NCBI GenBank assembly: GCA_030043595.1
Contig: JASHXJ010000596.1
Coordinates: 1 to 10,821 of the forward strand
Origin: Trebonia sp.
GTDB taxonomy: Bacteria > Actinomycetota > Actinomycetes > Streptosporangiales > Streptosporangiaceae
Direction: 5' to 3'
Length of the DNA: 10,821 nucleotides
Shown: piece after piece, positions 1-7,747 of the stretch
Layout of the letters: the number at the start of each line of letters is the position of its first letter
Numbering within the stretch: position 1 is the first letter of the stretch
Notes under the pieces: generated by a model
What the model was told of the DNA's origin: nothing
The model's database searches: none
The model's input: only the letters and a program-made list of their open reading frames with translations
Made by a program: the position numbers and the translations under genes

Positions 1-282
1 TCGGTCCCGCCCGGCGAGGGCGGGACCGAAGACCATCCCGTAGGCCAGCGTGATCACGCCGCCGAACAGGATGCAGACGAGCCACGCGGTCCAGCCTGGC
101 AGCGAGGCCTGGACCATGTCATAGGTGAGGAACGCTCCCATCGCCCCGACCGCGCCAAAGGCGAGGTAGAGCACGCCAGTGGCGCGGTACAGGACGACCA
201 GCCCCACCCCGGACAGGGCATACACCCCGCCCAGGGCGAGACCGCTTACGAGGAACTGCGAGAGTTCAGACCAGCTTGGCAT
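1..282 (-). CDS. LivH-type branched-chain amino acid/amide ABC permease (3' end outside window)
   Basis: The first 94 codons of an inner-membrane permease are visible; the gene continues past the left edge. The N-terminus reads MPSWSELSQFLVSGLALGG, then VYALSGVGLVVLYRATGVL and YLAFGAVGAMGAFLTYDM. This is the typical opening of LivH-family permeases (HAAT family), which form half of the membrane channel of a branched-chain amino acid, urea or amide importer. Two or three hydrophobic segments are visible (about residues 8-30, 33-55 and 66-90). The start is ATG at 282, only 14 bases after the stop of the substrate-binding protein gene. The ribosome site is weak (an AGG a few bases upstream), which suggests translation coupled to the upstream gene. 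The family call is firm; the transported substrate is not known. LivM, LivG and LivF genes would be expected further left, outside the window. Confidence 0.85.
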   Translation of the reverse strand, partial: MPSWSELSQFLVSGLALGGVYALSGVGLVVLYRATGVLYLAFGAVGAMGAFLTYDMVQASLPGWTAWLVCILFGGVITLAYGMVFGPALAGRDR

Positions 283-296
283 CTACCTATCATCCG

Positions 297-1700
297 TCAC
301 ATGGACGTCGGGTCCGCAGGCGCGGTGCCGGCCTGGGCACGGTATGCCGCGATCTGCGGGTCGACGGCTGAGATGAGCGTGCACCCGCCGTTGGGCGCTA
401 TGACCATCTTGCCGTTGTCCGGCGTGACTGTGTAGTCCTCGTTGTTCGCGATGTGCGTGCTGTAGCTGCCATACGTCCACTGCTGGCAGAGCATGCCGGT
501 GTCAACGTCCTTCAGCCCCTTGATCGCGGCGTTGACGGTGGCCACGGTGTAGCTGCCGCTGGTGATCGACTCCAGGGCCTTGACAATGAGCTCCGCCTCG
601 GTGAAGCCCATCTGGCTGAACGAGCCGATGCCGCCGGAGACGGCCTTGCCGTACTGGGCCAGGATCGCCTTGTACAGGTTCATCGTCGGCGAGTTGGTCG
701 GGTCAGGCGGGGTCAGCTCGGCGTTGACGAAGAACTTGCCGTCCCACTTCGACCCGAGCGACTGGGCGAGGAAGTCGGTGTTGCAGGGCGTCGAGCAGCC
801 CCACTCCTTGACGTTGCCCTCGATGTTGAGCTTCTGCGCGGCCTGCAGGATCACCAGGGCGTCCGGCGGGGTGAAGTTCAAGATCACCGCGCCGTTCTTG
901 CCGGCCTGGTCGACCAGGTTGATCGCCACGGAGTCGGCGTCGGAGATCGGCACGTTGGTGGCGTCGTCGACGATCGGCACGCCCGCGGCCTTGGCCAGGG
1001 CGTTCGGGCCGGCGGCGATGTACGTGGTGCCGGGGACGTTCGACTGGTCGAAGACGATCTTGCTCGGGTGCAGGGTGAGCGCGTACTGCACGGCGCCGTC
1101 AGAGCTGTACCGCGGCCCCATGTTGACGTCCGCGTAGTTCGGCGTCGAGTAGCACTCGGGCGCGATGCCCGAGGCGATCACGTCATAGCCGAGCTTCTGC
1201 CAGTAGCTGCTGTCCACCGAGCACTCGATGATCGACGTGTTGCCGACGATGCCGACGACGTGGTCGGTCTGCACCAGCTGCTTGGCCTCGGACGCGATCT
1301 GCGTCGCGTTGGTCTGCTCGGTCTCGATGTAGTACTTGATCGGGTGACCGTTGATGCCGCCGTTGTCGTTCACGCAGGTGAAGTAGGCCGCGGCCATGTT
1401 CGAGATGTCGGTGAACGAGGTGCCGGACTGGTCGGTGACGATGCCGCCGAGCGGGATCGGTGTCCCGGTGGCGACGACGCCCGGGTTAGTGCCGCACGAT
1501 GAGGTGGTGACCGCGGTCGACGTCGGGCTGGCCGTCGCGCTCGAGGTCGCAGGGGCGCTGGTCGCAGGGGCGGTCGTCGGGGTCGTGGTCGAGCTGCTGC
1601 TGGAGCTGCTGCTGCTACACCCGGCGAGGACGCCACCGATCGCGATCGCCGCGACCGCCGCGACCGTGAGCCGCGAGCGCCGGTGCTCGTATCTAATCAT
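297..1700 (-). CDS. ABC transporter substrate-binding lipoprotein, branched-chain amino acid/amide (HAAT) type
   Basis: A 467-residue extracellular lipoprotein that should capture a small solute for the LivH-type permease encoded 14 bases downstream. The start at 1700 gives a classic lipoprotein signal: basic residues (RYEHRRSR), a hydrophobic stretch and the lipobox LAGC with the acylated cysteine at residue 28. AGGAGAAGG lies just upstream of this ATG. The frame is open to 1811, but the extra 37 residues have no ribosome site and would bury the signal peptide. After Cys28 comes a run of nine serines and a Thr/Pro/Ala/Ser-rich linker to about residue 75. The ligand-binding fold (Peripla_BP_6 type) then begins with GTPIPLGGIVTDQSGTSF. 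Typical signatures are NDNGGINGHPIKYY, KQLVQTDHVVGIVG and AELIVKALE. It carries eight cysteines besides the lipid cysteine, which is many for this family. Ligand unknown. Confidence 0.88.
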   Translation of the reverse strand: MIRYEHRRSRLTVAAVAAIAIGGVLAGCSSSSSSSSSTTTPTTAPATSAPATSSATASPTSTAVTTSSCGTNPGVVATGTPIPLGGIVTDQSGTSFTDISNMAAAYFTCVNDNGGINGHPIKYYIETEQTNATQIASEAKQLVQTDHVVGIVGNTSIIECSVDSSYWQKLGYDVIASGIAPECYSTPNYADVNMGPRYSSDGAVQYALTLHPSKIVFDQSNVPGTTYIAAGPNALAKAAGVPIVDDATNVPISDADSVAINLVDQAGKNGAVILNFTPPDALVILQAAQKLNIEGNVKEWGCSTPCNTDFLAQSLGSKWDGKFFVNAELTPPDPTNSPTMNLYKAILAQYGKAVSGGIGSFSQMGFTEAELIVKALESITSGSYTVATVNAAIKGLKDVDTGMLCQQWTYGSYSTHIANNEDYTVTPDNGKMVIAPNGGCTLISAVDPQIAAYRAQAGTAPADPTSM

Positions 1701-1743
1701 GGGTTCTGCCTTCTCCTGGCTAACGGCGAAATGTTTTCCGAAA

Positions 1744-1791
1744 CTGCCGGACATGTTGCCAACCGGGGTAGGCGCACCGTCCGGGAGGCAG
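1744..1791 (-). ncRNA. Foldable leader element upstream of the substrate-binding protein gene
   Basis: Read on the minus strand, this stretch can fold into a three-way junction. The closing arm pairs CCGGAC with GTCCGG perfectly, extended by CTG/CAG across a small bulge. Two inner arms are GGT-GCGCCT-ACC and GTT-GGC-AAC. It sits 44-91 bases before the ATG at 1700, where a regulatory 5' leader would lie. I cannot assign it to a known riboswitch class. GC-rich DNA makes such pairings by chance fairly often, so this is a suggestion only. Confidence 0.3.
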
Positions 1792-1831
1792 CCGAAGAGC
1801 ACATCGTCCATAGGTAAACGCTGCGTCTTTG

Positions 1832-1955
1832 CACTGCCTTTACATTGCCTGAGATGTGGCGTATGTTCTTGAAGCTGTCGTATGTTTCGCTGAGATTATC
1901 GCCGTGCCAGGTCTAACGTAAGCACCGCGCCGGAATACGTTTTCATCACGTTTCA
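1832..1955. repeat. Cluster of short direct and inverted repeats in the promoter region of the HAAT operon
   Basis: Several short motifs recur here at helical spacing on the plus strand. CACTGCCT (1832-1839) and CATTGCCT (1843-1850) are 11 bases apart. CGTATGTT occurs at 1860 and 1879. CTGAGAT occurs at 1849 and 1890. AACGTA (1915-1920) and TACGTT (1936-1941) form an inverted pair 21 bases apart, and ACGTTT recurs at 1937 and 1948. This lies 130-250 bases upstream of the substrate-binding protein start, a plausible place for regulator binding. No regulator family can be named, and no convincing -35/-10 pair was found; an isolated GATAAT (minus strand, 1895-1900) is the best -10-like element. 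Confidence 0.3.
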
Positions 1956-2342
1956 GCCCCTCCTCCGCTGACCGTAATCCGTATCTTCTCCTGTTCCAGG
2001 CTCGCGTTTGGCCGCGAATCGGAACGCCTTCGTGGTGGCGCGAGGCGGGGTCAAGCGGGCCGACCCGCGTCCCGGCACCACGGCACCAGCCGCACCGCCT
2101 TGCCGGCATGCGGCGGTCATGCTCAGGCCGGCGACAGTGCTCCCCCGCGGCCCTGGTCTTTTGGGGCAGAAATCCTGCCCGAGCAAGAATGCCACGGTAT
2201 GCCCCGGAAAGTGACGCACCTCCGAGCCGCGGATTGCGGCAGTGCCGGGCCTGACGACCGCCCGGCCGGCCTGCGGCGCACGGGGTTCCGCGATACCGTC
2301 GATGACGATAACGCCCGGCGATCTGGTGACTGCCGCGAGCAC
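1953..2342 (-). pseudogene. Remnant of a zinc-type (MDR) alcohol dehydrogenase, N-terminus only
   Basis: A GTG-initiated frame at 2342 is preceded by AAAGGGG at good ribosome-site distance. It begins VLAAVTRSPGVIVIDGIAEP and continues RAPQAGRAVVRPGTAAIRGS then EVRHFPG. This follows the N-terminus of medium-chain zinc alcohol dehydrogenases (AAV..PG...V..VPEPRAP..G...VR....GICGSD.H...G) for about 47 residues (2202-2342). The catalytic-zinc cysteine of GICGSD is replaced by arginine (AIRGSE). After residue 47 the similarity stops: the expected GHE motif and Rossmann domain are absent from all minus frames I inspected, and the remaining residues to the stop at 1953 look non-coding. I read this as a decayed or deleted gene whose start signals survive. 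A real small protein of 129 residues is possible but less likely. Confidence 0.55.
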
Positions 2343-2409
2343 CGGTCAGCCCCTTTCTGGTCGCCACGGCGCGGCCAATGCTTGCGGGGGGTAACCAATC
2401 TAACGGCGA

Positions 2410-2437
2410 GAATTACACGGCGGCTGACCGGGAACAA
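2410..2437 (-). promoter_or_regulatory. Possible promoter of the alcohol dehydrogenase remnant
   Basis: On the minus strand, TTGTTC (2432-2437) and TAATTC (2410-2415) are separated by 16 bases, resembling a housekeeping-sigma -35/-10 pair. A transcript would start near 2403, about 60 bases before the GTG at 2342. A local AT-rich patch in an otherwise GC-rich region supports the idea. The match is modest and unverified. Confidence 0.25.
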
Positions 2438-2617
2438 TTGCCCCCGGTACCAAACTCGGCGGGCCCGGAGTTGCGGTGAGCCACAAATTTTCCCGCCTCG
2501 CTGGCCACCAGAGTGAGGCCCGGCTACCTAACGCAGCCGTACGACCGCAATCGTTAGCAATGGCGCTTAGCGATGCCTTAACTATGCCTGGTTACGTCCG
2601 TAAAGTCCGGAATGGCG

Positions 2618-2652
2618 CGTGCCCGGCCCGCGCTGAGCGCCGGCCGGGCACG
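2618..2652 (-). terminator. Strong hairpin terminator after metK
   Basis: A perfect 11-bp stem (CGTGCCCGGCC with GGCCGGGCACG) encloses a one-base mismatch and a further 4-bp GCGC/GCGC stem closed by a three-base loop. It lies 56 bases beyond the metK stop. No T-run follows in the direction of transcription, which is common for actinobacterial terminators. It most likely ends the methionine/SAM operon and isolates it from the region to the left. The perfect palindrome GCGGGCGCCCGC between it and metK may add to the structure. Confidence 0.65.
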
Positions 2653-2707
2653 ACTGGGGCGGGCGCCCGCGGCGAACGCGCCGGCGCCAGCCCTCAGGCC
2701 GTGGCCG

Positions 2708-3902
<1,195 letters not shown>

Positions 3903-3910
<8 letters not shown>

Positions 3911-5060
3911 GGCTAGCTCCTGAGGAGTCGTTGTCTCCCGAGGCGGGAGGGTTAACTGTTATGTGTGCGGCAGAGACCGCGTCGGGGGCGAGAACTCCGG
4001 TGGCCGGTTCGGGGGTGATCTCGGTCGCGGCCGTGTCCAGCCCGAGCTCAGACCGGACAATAGCCGCGCCCGCTACCATAGCGCGCAGCTTGCGCCTGGC
4101 GATGTCCGGCGCGAGGTGCCGCAGCCCGCAGTCCGGGTTGATCATGAGACGGCCGGGAGGCACGTACTCAAGGCCGCGCCGGATGCGCGCGGCCACCAGC
4201 TCGGGGCTTTCCACCGTCGCGGACTTCACGTCGATCACGCCGAGTCCCAGCGCGGAGTGCCAGGAATACTCCCTGATCAGCCGCAGGTCTTCCAGGCCCT
4301 TGCGCGCGAACTCGAGCACCAGCTGGTCCACGTGGGCCTCGAGCACGGCCGGGAAGAGGAAGTCGTAGTGACCCTCCCAGGACGGCCGCGCGTACCTGTT
4401 GCCATAGCAGACATGCAGCGCCCAGGTAACCGGGATCCCGTCGGTCACGATGTTGACCGCCTCCACCGCGAGCCCGGCCTGTTCCGGGTACCCGGCCAGG
4501 AACGGCTCGTCGATCTGCAGCAGCGTCGCCCCGCCGTCGGCGAGCGAGCGGGCCTCCTGGTTGAGCCGCCTGGCCAGCGCGCGCACGAGGTCGGCCGGGT
4601 CGGTGTAGGCGGTGTCGGCGATCCGGCGGGACAGCGAGAACGGGCCCGTGAAGGAGAACTTCACCGGGCGGTCGGTCAGCTGCCGGGTGAAATCGAAGTC
4701 GGCGGCGAGCCCGAGCGTGGACTTGTCGTCTTCGGGCAGCGGCGCGGTGACCTCGGCCTCGTAGTAGTCGTAGTAGTCCGACTTGCCGCGCTGGGCGATC
4801 TGCACGCCGGGGATGCGGGCCAGGAAGTAGTCGATGTCGTTGTCCCGGCGCAGCTCGCCGTCGGAGACGATGTCGATCCCCGCGCACTCCTGGTCTTTGA
4901 CCGCGTCCTTGATGGCGACCTCGTGGATCTCCGCCAGGTGCTGCGCGCTGATCCGCCGCTGGTAGTACTCCGTCTTCAGCCGCTCGAGCCACTCGGGGAC
5001 CGAGTACGATCCCACGACCGTGGTCGGCAGGTAACGGTGCCATTGCTCGATCGGCGTCAT
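3903..5060 (-). CDS. Core cobalamin-independent methionine synthase (MetE catalytic domain family)
   Basis: A 385-residue protein equivalent to the C-terminal catalytic domain of MetE; the MetE N-terminal domain is missing. Family members transfer a methyl group to the zinc-bound thiol of homocysteine to give methionine. Zinc ligands can be read: H216 and C218 (LHVCYGN), E250 (LVLEF) and C311 (MINPDCGLRH). Other family motifs are TTVVGSY (13-19), VSDGELRRD (65-73), FTGPFSLS (137-144) and QIDEPFL (182-188). The last 45 residues are Ala/Pro/Ser-rich and probably disordered. ATG at 5060 is chosen because it precedes the conserved PTTVVGSY and follows a G-rich stretch 13 bases after the upstream stop; the frame is open to 5156 but that part overlaps the upstream gene. 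Its place between a SAM-type leader and metK supports methionine synthesis. Short MetE proteins often do not use methyl-tetrahydrofolate, so the methyl donor is open. A related thiol methyltransferase activity is possible. Confidence 0.85.
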
Positions 5061-5073
5061 GTCCCCGCCCGCC

Positions 5074-6552
5074 TTAATCCCTGACCTGCGCGGTGAGCGT
5101 CTTGATGTTGGCTGCGGGCCGCTCCTTGAACTGGCTGAACCGCACGCCGAAGCCACGGCGGTTGGCGAGCAGCGCGAGCAGCGGGCCGTTGACCCAGTTG
5201 ACCGTCGACCCGTCGTACTTGCCCGGCCCGTAGAAGCCGGACCCGTACTGATCGGTCCCGGTAAGGAACAGGTCGCGGCAGACCACCTGCCCGAACGGGT
5301 GCAGCAGCGGCAGCGTGTCGGCGAAGCTGGCCAGGGCCCCGTTGCTGACGTGCATCCGGACGTCGCCCTCGGCGGCCAGCAGCGGGCGCAGGATCTCCCC
5401 GGTCAGTGACGGCGTGACCTGGTAGGTGTCCAGCCCCTCGAGCGGCACGTACCGCTCCGCCTGGCGCAGCGCGTCCCACATCGCCTGCCAGAACGCCGTC
5501 GCCTGACCGGGGTCGGCGAACTTGTCAGGCAGCGACTCCGACAGCAGCTCCGGGCCGATCCGCAGGAGCCGCTCGGTAAGCGGGGCGAGTTCTCGTTCCG
5601 CCAGGCCGAACTGCGCGGCGATCCGCGCCGCGGCGGACGCGGACAGGTACGCGCGGACCTGCACCAGGTACACCCGGCCCTTGATGGAGGCCACCTCGTC
5701 GGTGGGCAGGTTGTCGTACACGTTGGAGATGTAGACGAGGAACGCCTTCCCGGCAAGGAACCCCACGCTCCCGGACAGCCGGGTCGCCTCGAGCACAAGC
5801 CCGGAGACATGGTCGCCGTAGTGCGCGACTTCCTGCCGCGCCCGGTCCAGGACGTGCGCCGAGTAGTCACCCATCAGGTAGTGCAGCCGGCGGTAGTAGT
5901 CACGGCCGTGCCGCCGGTCGAGCTCGGTGAACGCGTCGAGCCAGGTGCGCGCCTGGCCGCCGTTGCCAACCCCGAGCTCGATGACGTAGAGCTCCTCGGG
6001 CAGCGCGCGCCGTGCGCCGAGCTCGTCCCAGAGCTTGAACAGGTCCAGGATCAGCTCGCGGGCGGCGGCGGCGTTGCGCGCGTCGCTCTCCCCGCCGGGC
6101 AGCGCGTGCTCGTACTCCCTGCCCGTGGCTTTCTCCCACATCGCCAGCGCCTGCCAGTACAGCGCGTTGAAGCGCCAGACGCAGCTGCCCGAACCTGGCA
6201 CCCAGGGCTCGAGCCACACCTTTGCGTCCGTGGCGTAGAAGTCCGCCAGCGCCGCGTCCACTTCCGCCGCGACCTCGGTGCCCGGCTGCGCGCAGCGGCG
6301 CAGGTCCACGGCGAGCTCGATGCCGTCGACGGCCGCGTCGTCGCCGGGGTCAGGGGCCACGCCTGCCGCGATGACCGGCCGCACCATGGCCGTTTCCCTG
6401 AAGTTGTTCTTGTACTGGATCCAGTCGCAGCTCACCCGCAGCCGCGTGAGGTCGACGTCGGCGGCGCACAGCGCCCCGACCAGCGGGCCGATGGCCGCCT
6501 GAGCTCCCGCGGATTCGCGCAGCCGGTGGGCGGCGCGAATGTCAATGTCCAT
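5074..6552 (-). CDS. MidA-like class I SAM-dependent methyltransferase, substrate unknown
   Basis: A 492-residue cytoplasmic protein. The SAM-binding motif I is YVIELGVGNGGQARTWL (residues 189-205), followed by a YLMGDYS strand and loop (225-231). SNVYDNLPTDEV (276-287) resembles the N-E-x-x-D-x-L-P element of the MidA/NDUFAF7 (COG1565) family. The roughly 185 residues before motif I, with WIQYKNNFRETAMVRPV (44-60), and the C-terminal part (NGPLLALLANRRGFGVRFSQ) are not from a domain I can name. ATG at 6552 is preferred over GTG at 6612, because codons between them have weaker third-position GC bias and that stretch is occupied by the predicted riboswitch. Neither start has a good ribosome site. 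It is the first gene after the SAM-type leader and is 13 bases from the core-MetE gene. Arginine methylation is known for NDUFAF7, but the substrate here cannot be inferred. Confidence 0.75.
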   Translation of the reverse strand: MDIDIRAAHRLRESAGAQAAIGPLVGALCAADVDLTRLRVSCDWIQYKNNFRETAMVRPVIAAGVAPDPGDDAAVDGIELAVDLRRCAQPGTEVAAEVDAALADFYATDAKVWLEPWVPGSGSCVWRFNALYWQALAMWEKATGREYEHALPGGESDARNAAAARELILDLFKLWDELGARRALPEELYVIELGVGNGGQARTWLDAFTELDRRHGRDYYRRLHYLMGDYSAHVLDRARQEVAHYGDHVSGLVLEATRLSGSVGFLAGKAFLVYISNVYDNLPTDEVASIKGRVYLVQVRAYLSASAAARIAAQFGLAERELAPLTERLLRIGPELLSESLPDKFADPGQATAFWQAMWDALRQAERYVPLEGLDTYQVTPSLTGEILRPLLAAEGDVRMHVSNGALASFADTLPLLHPFGQVVCRDLFLTGTDQYGSGFYGPGKYDGSTVNWVNGPLLALLANRRGFGVRFSQFKERPAANIKTLTAQVRD

Positions 6553-6568
6553 CAGGGGAAACAATTCC

Positions 6569-6707
6569 AGGCAGCTTTTCGACCCGCGAGCTGAATTGCG
6601 CGCGAATGACACCTGTGCTTATAGCACCGAATTCATAAATGACGTTAGTGCTCGCACACAGGGGTGCCGGGCGTCGCTGAGCCTGTCCCACGTTCCTCAT
6701 GCTGCCT
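6569..6707 (-). promoter_or_regulatory. Candidate SAM riboswitch of the SAM-I/SAM-IV clan (variant)
   Basis: Read on the minus strand, a 7-bp P1 (AGGCAGC, 6701-6707, with GCUGCCU, 6569-6575) encloses a SAM-I-like core. J1/2 is AUGAG, where SAM-I has AAGAG, with the ligand-contacting G in place. The kink-turn arm runs from GGGACAGGC to GACGCCC (6669-6689). It has the same 21-base length and near-identical letters as GGGACUGGCC...GAUGAAACCC of the Thermoanaerobacter SAM-I aptamer. CCCGGCACC follows (SAM-I CCCGGCAACC), then GGUGCUA (6622-6628; SAM-I GGUGCCA). J4/1 is AAAA. Differences are an AACGU/GGCA internal loop instead of four/five bases, one A fewer in GCAACC, and UAAGC instead of AUUCC in J3/4. 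The element ends 16 bases before the ATG at 6552 of an operon with a methionine synthase-like gene and metK. SAM binding would be expected to lower expression. SAM-I, SAM-IV or SAM-I/IV subtype is undecided. Confidence 0.7.
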
Positions 6708-6711
6708 CAGC

Positions 6712-6729
6712 CGATGCCCCCAGGCATCG
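6712..6729 (-). other. Perfect hairpin immediately upstream of the riboswitch
   Basis: CGATGCC and GGCATCG form a perfect 7-bp stem around a four-base loop, ending 4 bases before the P1 helix of the candidate riboswitch. It may be a second terminator for the upstream operon, or a 5' protective stem of the leader RNA if transcription starts before it. No convincing promoter was found between 6730 and 6794, so I cannot decide between these. Confidence 0.4.
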
Positions 6730-6760
6730 ACACGCCCCACAAGCTTTGCAGGTAGGCCCC

Positions 6761-6784
6761 TGTGCAGCCGCACAACGCTGCACA
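6761..6784 (-). terminator. Hairpin terminator after the LLM oxidoreductase gene
   Basis: TGTGCAGC and GCTGCACA form a perfect 8-bp stem with an 8-base loop, starting 10 bases after the stop codon of the oxidoreductase gene. It lacks a T-run (GGGG follows). Its position suggests that it ends the ABC transporter/oxidoreductase transcript and separates it from the SAM-regulated operon. Confidence 0.55.
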
Positions 6785-6794
6785 AGTCGCTCAA

Positions 6795-7715
6795 CTAAAA
6801 GCGGCTGACCACCTCGCTGCCGAGCAGCCTGATGTGCTCGACGTCACCGGGCCCGTAGACGTGGAAGTAGACCGTGTCAGCGCCCTGGGCGGCCAGGTCC
6901 TCGACCGCCCGGATCACGTCCCCGGCGGTGCCCGTGATCCCGGCCGCGAGCAGCCGCGCCCCCGGCTCGCCGAGCGACTCCTTGCGCCGCTCCAGGTCCT
7001 GCGCGGAGGAGCCGATGCACACCGGCAGCGTGGCGGACAGCCGCACCTGCGCCGGGTCGCGGCCCACCACGTCGGCGCAGATCCGCTGGAAGTTGGCGTA
7101 CCGCTCGCGCACCTGCATGCCCAGCGCGCCGTTGAACTCGTCGGCGAACTTCGCGGCCAGTGTCGGGGTGCGCTTGGCGCCGGCCCCGCCGATGATGATC
7201 TTCGGGCGGGCGGCTGGCCGTGGGATCGACGCGCAGTCCTGCAACTGGAAGAACTTGCCGTCGAAGCTGAACCGCTCCCCCGGCTTGGTCCGCCACAGCC
7301 CGGTGAGGATCGCGAGCTGCTCCTCGAGCCGGTCGAACCGCTCGCCGAGCGGCGGGAACGGGATGCCGAAGTACTGGTGCTCGCGCTCGTACCAGGCGGC
7401 TCCGATGCCGAGCTCGGCCCGGCCGCCGCTCATCTGGTCGACGGTGGCGACCTCGACCGCCAGCTGGCCAGGCAGGCGGAAGGTCGAGGCGTTCACCAGC
7501 GTGCCGATCCGGACCCGGCTGGTCTGCACCGCCAGTCCCGCCAGCGTCGTCCACGAGTCGGTCGGCTGATAGCTGGTGTCGTCGGCGTCGATGCCCAGGT
7601 AGTGGTCGGAGCGGAAGAAGGCGTCGAACCCGCCCTCTTCCGCCGCCCGCGCCAAGGCGAGGATCTGCTCGTACGTAGCACCGTGGTGCGGTTCAAGCAG
7701 TATCCGCAGCCTCAT
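6795..7715 (-). CDS. LLM-class flavin/F420-dependent oxidoreductase
   Basis: A 306-residue TIM-barrel oxidoreductase of the bacterial luciferase-like superfamily; actinobacterial members of this subgroup mostly use cofactor F420, others FMN. Family marks are the N-terminal strand MRLRILLEP, ALARAAEEGGFDAFFRSDHY (residues 20-39), VRIGTLVNASTFRLPGQLA (68-86), the hallmark MSGGRAELGIGAAWYEREH (95-113) and RPKIIIGGAGAKRTPTLAAK (170-189). Length is standard. The start ATG at 7715 has AAGGAG four bases upstream. It sits 32 bases after the ABC ATPase gene on the same strand and before a hairpin, so it is probably the last gene of the importer operon. It may act on the imported compound; the substrate cannot be read from sequence. 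F420 rather than FMN use is an inference from family and host. Confidence 0.85.
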   Translation of the reverse strand: MRLRILLEPHHGATYEQILALARAAEEGGFDAFFRSDHYLGIDADDTSYQPTDSWTTLAGLAVQTSRVRIGTLVNASTFRLPGQLAVEVATVDQMSGGRAELGIGAAWYEREHQYFGIPFPPLGERFDRLEEQLAILTGLWRTKPGERFSFDGKFFQLQDCASIPRPAARPKIIIGGAGAKRTPTLAAKFADEFNGALGMQVRERYANFQRICADVVGRDPAQVRLSATLPVCIGSSAQDLERRKESLGEPGARLLAAGITGTAGDVIRAVEDLAAQGADTVYFHVYGPGDVEHIRLLGSEVVSRF

Positions 7716-7747
7716 CGGTCTCCTTCTCGGTTAGAAAAATCAAATAT

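Noticed and set aside
453..1502. Long plus-strand frame opposite the substrate-binding protein gene
   Set aside because: It is Arg/Val/Asp-rich, without recognisable domains, and is explained by the codon bias of the gene on the other strand.
1744..1791. Guanidine-III riboswitch
   Set aside because: A partial letter match exists, but the conserved CGAGG segment and the downstream GGCGC needed for the pseudoknot are missing.
1701..1811. Upstream extension of the substrate-binding protein reading frame to 1811
   Set aside because: The extension would place 37 residues before a clear lipoprotein signal and lacks a ribosome site; AGGAGAAGG marks the ATG at 1700.
1840..2367. 175-residue minus-strand frame in the intergenic gap
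   Set aside because: It is very arginine-rich with no motif and overlaps the dehydrogenase remnant in a different frame, so it is most likely non-coding.
2100..2516. 138-residue plus-strand frame in the intergenic gap
   Set aside because: No motif, no ribosome site and no codon bias like the neighbours; nothing supports a plus-strand gene here.
5061..5156. 32-residue N-terminal extension of the core MetE frame
   Set aside because: It overlaps the conserved end of the methyltransferase gene, is low-complexity, and the conserved MetE start follows ATG 5060.
6613..6794. Cobalamin riboswitch before a methionine-related operon
   Set aside because: The B12-box sequence is not present; the leader matches the SAM clan instead.
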